A stretch of 64,000 nt of DNA from Dipteris shenzhenensis. Taxonomy: Eukaryota > Polypodiophyta > Polypodiopsida > Gleicheniales. Positions 56,351 to 64,000 of the stretch are shown here, piece after piece. The notes under the pieces were generated by a model. That model was not told the DNA's origin and did not search any database. It saw only the letters and a list, made by a program, of their open reading frames with translations. The translations under genes and the position numbers were made by a program. Each line of letters opens with the position of its first letter. Position 1 is the stretch's first letter. Location: NCBI GenBank assembly GCA_047967505.1, contig CM106539.1. One strand, 5' to 3'.

Positions 56351-56585
56351 AGAAAATGTGGGGTGAAACAATTGTGGATTTTGACATTTTCCAATTAATA
56401 GTGCTGCAATTAATTTTGATGTTTTGAATGGTTTTGTTTCATGTCAATGTCAAGTTTTTCCCAAAATTTTTATAATTCTTTTTATTTTTTACATTTAGAA
56501 CATTTGGGTATATATAGATTATAAAGTTACTTTAGTTTCAAAGTTTCACTATCATAGCCATAGTTCTCCTAGCTACCAAACTACC

Positions 56586-56945
56586 ATGGATTCTGCTAGG
56601 TCTGCCTTCCACAAATTCATCTCCCATACTCCATTAATTGATAGAGAGGAGGAGTTATTTCCAGTCTTTGATAAGAGCATAGATGTCCTAGGCACCTACT
56701 TGGGAGCTTGAGATGATTTTGAGGACCTCATCAAGTACATGCAAGACTACATCGCAAGTTTTGCATATCAACTTGATGAGTCTACAAAAAGATGGGTCCC
56801 AATTGATTATTTGAAGTACTTGTTCAATCAAGAACCCAGGTTCATGAAGCATTTAGATCGCTTTCGAGCCCAGCTCACACCCCTAGGGTTTAGGGAGGTG
56901 GACACTGACGACGTCCTAGCATGTGGAGTCATTAGAAACACATGA
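56586..56945 (+). pseudogene. Protein-like block, family unknown
   Basis: From ATG 56586 the frame gives MDSARSAFHKFISHTPLI and later DDFEDLIKYMQDYIASFAYQ. It then reads KRWVPIDYLKYLFNQEPRFM and ends at 56945, with one stop near 56713. I do not recognise the family. The style resembles accessory open frames of large gypsy elements, but that is only an impression. Confidence 0.3.
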
Positions 56946-59292
56946 AATAGGTTCCTATCCTAGGAAATGACCTTTATTTTCCTTCTCCAGGAGGGACAAA
57001 TGGAAGAGGAGGCCTCGACCTCAAGCCCTGACCCTGCCCCTGCCCTTTTCGATCCTCTTATTTCTGTAGATGAAGCCCAACATCTACAATGAAGAGCCCA
57101 TAGATGAAGAAGCTGAGGAGCGGGAAGTTGCATTGGCCTTGGAAGTGCTTTAGCGACCTCCTGAACCCCATTCTGCTTCTCAAATTCCATCCACCTTGGG
57201 CACCACCTCTATTGACCCCGCAACAATGATATGGTTTCTTGCTCCCCTTCTTGTCGATGAAGAACAATTCATCTAAATCACGCCTTGCCATTTCGCATCC
57301 ATGTATATTTGCAAGTTGTCAAAATTTGGTTGTTTTTTACCAAAAGATGAGTTTTAACATCCTTGCATCTTTTGATTGTTAAATAAAAATGGCATAATGT
57401 CACATATCAAATCAAATGACAAGGCATGATTTATATGAATATCATGCCTTTTTGTGCCATCTAAAAAAGCTATGTGAATTAGAATATGAATTTTGTATAG
57501 GTTGGTTTGCAAATCTGATCCTCGGGATCAAATTAGCATGTAATGCATGCTAATGGGATACCCAAGATTAGTTGCACCAAATTTAAAGCAAGGCTTCCCA
57601 TAATAGGGAGGGAGAAGCTGTCTATTTTAACGTGACACCATTTTTGTTTGACAATTACCCCAAGGGTCACTCATAAATATGTGACATAGCACTTTAGTAC
57701 AATTAGGGGTATCTTGTTAATGGGGGGACTTACATCCCATCTATGTGCAGGAGGGAATTTATAAAATAGCAACTTGATGTAGCTTATATATGTAGAGTTA
57801 TTTAAGATTGAAAATGTAAGCATGTACAGGGGTTTACCAATTACATGAGAATATGTAAAAATGCAAGAATAGGGATAATTTTTAACACATGATTTCTTGC
57901 ACATGCTTTATGGGTTTATGAAGAATGATGCCCTGAGTGCAATTACAAGTTGAGGATGTTAAAAATTGGCTATTTCTTTAATAGTCCTTAACTTTGGACC
58001 ACTCAATTTCAAGAAATGTGACACATAAAAATTATTTTATGGGGCACTTAGATTCTTTCTTTGTTTGCTTGATTCTCCTACTGCTTCAATAAATTGTCGC
58101 TCGCTTTTTGCTACTTGCTCTATTGACTGCCTCCTAGAGTAGCATTGATTAAATCTTGGCATTGACTGTTGGCATGTTTCATTAGCCAAAATCATTCATG
58201 CGTCTAAGGAAAGTAATGACGTAGTTGCATACCAATACCTGTTACCTAACTCCAATAATAATGAAAAGGCTACTTAGGAAAATTTCCAATGGAAACTCTA
58301 TTTCTTCTTTAAATAATTCTACTTACCTCCATAAAATTCCACATAGAGTGATAAAACCAAGGACTCCATAGTGTAAACATAGCGTGACACCAAGGAGTCC
58401 ATAATATTAATCGATTCGTCAAAATTAGACTAATGTTTCTAGAAATAACAAAGTAATATAAAGACTTTTAGCAGTCAGACTTCTATCACAAACATGCCCT
58501 TTAAGGACAACTCCTTACTATACGGCCTTTTCCTCATTCTGCAAAATTAATATCATGCTATATTCGTGACTTCTCTTGATAAATCCCAATGGAAATGCCT
58601 TAAGGTAAAGAAACTCATTATGAAAAGGAACCATGAAAAGGGCTTATACTATTTGTCATATATGACTTGAAACCCATTACAAAGAATTAGCCATAAAGGT
58701 TTAGTATAATCCCAAGTCTAAGAGCCCAAATATTCTTGCTAACTATTGCAAGCCCAAGGATTCAAGCTATTAAAAAAATAATGAGACCCCCCAAAAAACT
58801 AGTGAGACCTGGCTTGAAAAATCTACGCACTAGTCAATCCTCAAGGAAAAGACATATATTCATGGTCATAATAACATTCCAAAGGTGATCCCTTAAGGTA
58901 ATATGCAATAATATCATGTCCATCCTTGGAATCCACCTTGTAATGCAAACTAATCATGCTAAAGATAGAGATACTCATGTAGTCATTCAGTTTGACAGGA
59001 CATCTAGTTTTAGATTCCATTTGGCTACATTGGGTTAGGGACTTAAGTCATCATAATTCATTTGCTTTCTCAAACTTTTACTGCTTCCACATCCCCATAT
59101 TTCACAACAACTTCCATATTTCTATCGCTTGCAATAGCTTCGTCTTTTTCGTTGCGCCCATTCGTTTACTGTGCTCTCCAGCCTTCTTCTTCATCATCCT
59201 CATCCTCACTCAATTGCTACGTAGTGTTTGTGACCATGGAGGAGTGGTGAGAGCATTCTCATCACCAGAATAGGAGGGGGGCATCATCTCAT
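56946..59292. other. No gene recognised
   Basis: AT-rich sequence with only short, unconvincing frames. Confidence 0.45.
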
Positions 59293-60012
59293 GTGTCGCC
59301 TCCACAACCCATCATCCTCATAGGGAACCTACACAGCAATAAGCTTATAAAGTTTGCACAATTTCCATGGAGAGAGGTGTGGAATGAATCACAGGCCGAA
59401 GAGATTCTGGATTCCTATGATGAAGAAGACCATAGTGTCATAATCAATGACACCCATGTCTGCCTCAACTCATAGTTGCTAGAGGAAGCTTGTTGCTACC
59501 TCAAGGTGTGAATATACTTCGATATAGGTAGCTATTCGTCCTCACAAGGCTACCTCATCAACGAAGCATTTGCCGATAACTTAAGGATAGCATGGAGATT
59601 CTTGTCCAAGTTCATTGGGCTGAAGAAGAGCGTGGGCTATGTCCCACAACAATATGTGGCATGGATGATCATAGCATTGGAGGATGACTTAACTATGGAT
59701 TGGTTCACTATCTTCAAAAAAGCATTCAATTCTCAATTGAAGGTAGTAAGTAGCACCCAAATGCACTACAAGCTCGAACCACACCTCCACATACTACATC
59801 ACCATCTTGCAATGGGGAAGGTTCCATGGCCCAATGTGATTCTAGCACGAGGTGGAGCAGTCCCATTAGGGGCCCATAATTATGAACATCTAGAAGGGGT
59901 GAACAAGGAAATGAGGATATGGAGTAGGAACATGAATAGAGACAGGGATAGGATGGCGACAGCCAAGAGCAAAATGAGCTGGACAATAAAGGTGCCGAGG
60001 AGAGGCATATGA
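59293..60012 (+). pseudogene. Protein-like block, probably transposon-related
   Basis: One frame with stops near 59473 and 59508 reads FAQFPWREVWNESQAEEILD, then YVPQQYVAWMIIALEDDLTM and WFTIFKKAFNSQLKVV. It continues with HLHILHHHLAMGKVPWPNVI. I do not recognise the family. A 17-residue repeat array and a gypsy reverse transcriptase follow on the same strand within 2 kb, so it may be the first part of one degenerate gypsy element. Confidence 0.35.
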
Positions 60013-60058
60013 AGAGCAAACGAATAAGGATGCCAGAGAGGCACAAGAAAAGACACCG

Positions 60059-60255
60059 GAGGGGAATAGTTGTGAGGGCACCTCTTACCAATAGATCCAA
60101 GAATAGATACCAGAGGGGAATGGCAACAAGGGCACCTTCGAGGAGCCGAAGAAAGAAAACTCAGAGGGGAATGCCGACAAGGGCACCTCTGAGGATCGAG
60201 GGCAAGGAAACTTGGAGGGGAACAACAGGAATGGCACCTCCGAGGGACAATTGGC
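60059..60255 (+). repeat. Minisatellite of 51-54 bases, four copies
   Basis: Units start at gaggggaa and contain aagggcacct. In plus-strand translation they read as basic 17-18 residue repeats of the type RGMATRAPSRSRRKKTQ. It lies just after the 59293-60012 block, in an overlapping frame. Confidence 0.85.
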
Positions 60256-60485
60256 ATAAGTATCTGCTAAGGGGGTAGAAGGTAATGGAACGCCCGAGTA
60301 GAGGGAAGCCTAAGGAGAAAAGGAAGGAAGATACTAAAGAGGCGGACAAGGGAAATATCGTGCAAAAGCCAGTTGAGCAGCAACTCAAGTACCAAAATGG
60401 TGATACAACTTGGGCCACCACCATTATTTTGCCTTTTCTTCCATGTCCTCTAGGAACACTGCCCCATGTAGAACCATTTCCCCTT

Positions 60486-60965
60486 CCGGTTTAGGAAAAA
60501 GAAAGAGGGTGTACAGCACCAAAAGGCCAAGATAGAGCACTTCAACGAATTTGAAAGAATGCAGACCAAAGGGGTAGAATTGTACTTAACTAAGCCTACA
60601 AAACCACCCAAGTCCCCAAATTTTAAATGGGATCCTAAAGGGCTTGAAGGTGTTCTTGTATGGTCGAAGAACCACTCCTTGGGAGTGTGACTCTTCTTGA
60701 AAATCCATCACTGGTCTTACAAAGCAAAAAGCTTCGAAAGTTCAAACCCAATGTGAGAATGAAGAGTGAAAAGGTGAATAGTAACAAAAAAGAAGAACAA
60801 GGGAACATAGGTGAATTGGACCAAATATATTCCAGTGAAGCTAGCAGCCAAGCAAGCACCTCAAAGTGCCATGAAGGCCTATGGAAAGTTCCCAATTACT
60901 TTAAAAACTACACTAGTGGAGAAGCAACAATAGAGCATACATCTATAGAAATGTCTCCGTATTGA
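60486..60965 (+). other. Charged protein-like stretch, unknown
   Basis: Frames here are lysine- and glutamate-rich (KKKEGVQHQKAKIEHFNEFE, then KFKPNVRMKSEKVNSNKKEE). They could be the gag or linker part of the gypsy element whose reverse transcriptase is at 61863. No motif confirms this. Confidence 0.25.
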
Positions 60966-60974
60966 GTTTCTATC

Positions 60975-61404
60975 AAAACTGCAGAGGTAGAGAGTAGACT
61001 CAGCCTAGACTGAGGTTGCAATGAGCTACATTTTAGTTTCTCCCACACAAGCATTTCTAAGCTAAACATATTAGACAAGCCATGCACAACTAAGAAAACA
61101 AAGAATTACCACACTATCAGTAGCAGCAAGCCACACTTGGACAAGACAAATTCACAAGATTGCAGAGGTGGAGAGTAGACTCAGCCTAGATTTAAGGTTG
61201 TAATGAAGAAGAAGGCGGCCAATACTCTCTTCACCCAAGCTACAGCTGCCTGTAAGAATGCGAAAGCTACATTTTAGTTTCTCCCACACACGAATTTCTA
61301 AGCTAAACATATTAGACAAGCAATGCATCGCTAAGAAAACAAAGAATTACCACACTATCAACAAGCCGCACTTGGACAAGACAAATTTACAAGGTATTTT
61401 AGAG
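60975..61404. repeat. Diverged direct duplication
   Basis: gcagaggtrgagagtagact and the following attttagtttctcccacaca, then aagaattaccacactatca, occur twice. Copies run at about 60979-61158 and 61160-61404; the second has an insert of about 60 bases. Confidence 0.8.
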
Positions 61405-61862
61405 TTTACACAGGCGACCTCCCACACCTCTAAGCCCTCACATGAGGACATGGAGGAGTTGTACTAGGACCATAAAATGGGATCTAAGAGAAGCTGTGGT
61501 GGGTAGCACATAGGGTTGTCACATGGACTGGACAAGGATGGGCTGCCACATGGGCAGCATGCGGTCACAGTAGGGCAGGCAGCAGCATCATAAACTACTG
61601 TGTAGATTGGAAAATAGGACTGGCATCAGCCCGGGTTTTAGGGTTGGATGACTAGCTATAGCAGGCCTTGAAAGGGGGGCCTATGTATAGGCTAAGTCTG
61701 GGCAGAGAGTTCAGTTTGCAGTAGATGGCCTGCAAGGTGCCTCCACTAAAGGCAAACCTACATCCTAGGAGAAGATCCAAAAGTGGACCACAGGAAGGGA
61801 GCACGATGACTCAGCCTTGGTGATCACTGAAGCCCCTGGAGGCATGCAGTAGAAGTTCCTAC
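61405..61862. other. No gene recognised
   Basis: This leads into the gypsy reverse transcriptase. It may be a decayed protease region, but no DSG/DTG motif was found. Confidence 0.35.
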
Positions 61863-62245
61863 ATGGCTTGGTCCTATAAAGAAATGAAAGGGATTTCCCC
61901 AGAAGTTGCAATACATACCATACCAATAAGGGAAGGATCCAAACCAAAGGTATGTGGACCTTATAGGACAAATCCCAAGTATGGCACCCATGTCTATGAA
62001 GAACTAGAAAAATTACTAGAGGCTGGTTTCATTTATGAGATCGAGCATACCGATTGGGTGTCACCAATTGTGATTGTTCCTAAGAAAAACAAGAAGCTCA
62101 GAATATGTGTGAATCTCAAGAACATCAATGCAGCAACAATCAGAGATCATTATCCCCTACCATTGATTGAAACAATTTTAGAAAGGGTAGCGGGATTTGA
62201 AGTGTATAGCTTCTTGGATGGGTTCAGTGGGTACAACCAAGTACA
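61863..62245 (+). pseudogene. Ty3/gypsy reverse transcriptase, truncated
   Basis: The frame reads AWSYKEMKGISPEVAIHTIP, then TDWVSPIVIVPKKNKKLRIC, NLKNINAATIRDHYPLPLIE and FLDGFSGYNQV. It is open, without stops, up to the last motif. Homology then ends abruptly near 62245, before the catalytic motif, and unrelated sequence follows. It is better preserved than the same segment of G1, to which it is related. Confidence 0.85.
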
Positions 62246-63339
62246 ACCTTTTGGGTCTCTACACAAAGTGGAGGGACCTTTGAAGGCATAGGCTTTTAGT
62301 CTTGCTCTCTCTAGATCCTGATTTGCAAGTATGATTGGATCTTTTCTAGAGAGGATTTTGGCTATCCTCATCCTTTAAGATTTATCATACCATCTTTCAG
62401 GCTCAAGATATAGCAAGCAGAGCTTTGCTACTACTCTACACACACAATGCTCTCATAGTTGTTGTCCTAGACTGCACTTCTGGCCCAACTGTATGGTGAT
62501 GGGAGAATACCGAGTTACACACTCAAAAGAAAATTGAGTGCAATTCACCATTACTACAAGTATATAGACAAAAGGAATCAACTTCTATTGATATGTGTAC
62601 AGCCAAGCCGCCTTGGCTTGCAATGAACACTCAGTAGTTTCCTATCTTAGCAAGCTTAGGTTAGATGCAGAGAACTCAACACACTGCTCTCTTGTCCTCT
62701 TCTGTGCCTCTTACAACCGCATCATCTACCTAAACAAAATTGCCTTCTAAGAGTGGTAGCACTCGATGCATCATGCTGCTACTTTGATTGGTGGATCCTC
62801 CACAATCTTCTACACCTTTTATGCAAAACGGCGGTGTTGGGTTCAAGACTCCACTACTTCCGAGTGAGTCGGCACTAACTGCACTTCAAACTGTGCCCCA
62901 TGTTAGCCTGACATCAGGGATAACATTTGGCCTCGGCTACCCTTAGTCGTGTCCTCATAGACTGGCAGAGACAAGTTGTCTCTGTTTTACCCAAGTGCAG
63001 GTTCTGAGGGTGTTGGTCACCTACAATTATGTCATTGCTCGTTGTAGCATAGGTCTTCACAATTGTAGCATAGGTCCTTGGGTCGTGTTTCGATTAGGGG
63101 TGTAGGCTAAAGTATGGAAAGTAGATCTCATGCGCGCATGAATGAGAAAGAGGGATTGATTATAACAATTGATGGAGGCTTTCGCCTTCACAAGAGTTCA
63201 AGGGTTTAGAAGGGGATTTCAAGGTTAGAAAGGGGGACAGGGTTGAGAGAGTTAACTAGGAGTTCCAGGGTTCAAAGGGGGTTGTAGGGTTTAGGAGGAG
63301 TCCAAGGTTGAGGAGTGGAGAGCTAGTCTCCTTCACAGA
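62246..63339. other. No gene recognised
   Basis: No convincing frame. The junction at about 62245 suggests a deletion or insertion breakpoint. Short gggttt / aaggtt-type repeats appear from 63190 to 63330. Confidence 0.4.
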
Positions 63340-63690
63340 TTCAAGGGGTAAGGGTTGAGGAGGAGGGACAAGGAAGGAGGAAAAAGAGAGGAGAGAGTGA
63401 AGGAGGAGGGAGGGAGGAGGAGGAGGAGGAGGAGGAGGGAGGAAGGAGGAGGAAGGAGGAGGAGGAGGAGGGAGAAGGAGGAGGAGGGAGAAAGGAGGAG
63501 GGAGGAGGAGGAGGAGGAGGAGGAGGGAGGAGAAGGAGATGGAGGAGGGAGGGATGAGGAGGAGGGAGGAAGGAGAATGAAGGAGAAGGAGAAAGGGGGA
63601 GGAGGAGGAGGAGGGAGAAAGAAGGAGGAAGGAGAAGAGATGGGAGGAGGAGGGAGGAGGAGGAGGGAGTACAAGGGTAGAGAGTGCAAG
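63340..63690. repeat. GGA-rich purine tract
   Basis: About 330 bases of almost pure purine on the plus strand, built of GGA, GGAA and GGGA units. The proline/serine and arginine/glutamate frames across it are composition artefacts. Confidence 0.93.
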
Positions 63691-63847
63691 GGTAAGGGCA
63701 TGCTATAACATGATAGTGTAAGAGAGCATGGATGCAATGGAGATCAATCGCATGAACACAATAGTGAGCTTGAACACTGAACCCCAAAGAGTTGGAGCTT
63801 CATTCCATTGAGAGATATTTATACATGTTGGTCTCTACACAATTCGT

Positions 63848-64000
63848 AGGTACCTCCATTGTGGGACCTCTTTTGTAGGAGACCTTTTGGACAGGAGTCC
63901 CTCCACTTTTTGGGGGAACCTCTTGGGTCTCTGAGGTACCTCCATTGTGGGACCTCTTTTGTAGGAGACCTTTTGGACAGGAGTCCCTCCACTTTTTGGG
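63848..64000. repeat. 86-base-period tandem repeat at window edge
   Basis: A 67-base unit starting aggtacctccattg and ending actttttggg occurs at 63848-63914 and 63934-64000 with no differences seen. The array runs off the window. Confidence 0.9.

Noticed and set aside
62820-62870. tRNA-like B box (gggttcaagactcc)
   Set aside because: No acceptor stem or cloverleaf can be drawn around it.
63333-63787. Proline/serine-rich and Arg/Glu/Gly-rich frames of up to 148 codons
   Set aside because: Composition artefact of the GGA tract.
1-64000. CRISPR arrays, bacterial operons, rRNA genes
   Set aside because: None seen; the repeats are LTRs, microsatellites and short tandem duplications of a plant nuclear genome.

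Overview
The window reads as nuclear DNA of a land plant with a large, transposon-dominated genome. The evidence is stacked Ty1/copia and Ty3/gypsy elements, a plant-type LINE, initiator-Met tRNA primer sites, and three host-derived protein sequences that resemble plant families. I cannot place it more precisely. A gymnosperm, fern or lycophyte would fit the style, but that is a guess. Only one ordinary host gene looks intact: a six-segment membrane protein at 31170-32180 (-).

Left third (1-26340): one minus-strand Ty3/gypsy element, called G1 here, appears split in two. Its pol lies at 1-1805 and its gag and tRNA-Asp-type primer site at 23500-26334. Between them is a nest of about 21.6 kb. 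First, a gag-only LTR element (E0, from 1806) inserted into G1 pol. A Ty1/copia element (A) then landed in the 3' LTR of E0. The A composite (4109-23388) carries two successive gag-pol copies, A1 and A2, fused through a truncated gag-only element (E2). It also holds a nearly pristine gag-only element in reverse orientation (E1, 5420-8041, perfect GCTTT target duplication, LTRs differing at 1 of 289 positions), a 5'-truncated LINE (8406-12125, -), and another gag-only element with an intact gag (E3, 19504-21844). E0 to E3 all carry LTRs, primer sites and a zinc-knuckle gag but no pol. They form a non-autonomous group living among the copia elements whose machinery they could use.

Middle (26340-43390): a second gypsy gag remnant (27740-28569, -), long featureless stretches, the membrane-protein gene, a microsatellite-rich block (32500-34900), a roughly 290-base tandem repeat (35848-36635), a broken fragment of the ER ubiquitin ligase HRD1 (38918-39253, -), and assorted duplications.

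Right-centre (43395-53153): a minus-strand LTR element (B, 44527-53148, perfect GAGGT target duplication) whose 3' LTR was split by a full copia element in the opposite orientation (C, 44597-50146). Between its 5' LTR and 3' parts, B carries a decayed, intron-free-looking copy of a host gene: the RMND5/RMD5 (GID/CTLH ubiquitin ligase) protein. This is followed directly by the polypurine tract and 3' LTR of an element resembling the gag-only group (D). It looks like host-gene capture by a non-autonomous LTR retroelement, and it is the most interesting object in the window.

Right end (53154-64000): mostly unassigned, with eroded protein-like blocks of unknown family (55560-56350, 56586-56945, 59293-60012), a minisatellite encoding 17-residue repeats, a truncated gypsy reverse transcriptase (61863-62245, +), a GGA-rich purine tract and an 86-base-period repeat running off the edge.

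Most coding sequence here is dead. Stops and frameshifts run through every pol copy, while the gags of E1 and E3 remain open.
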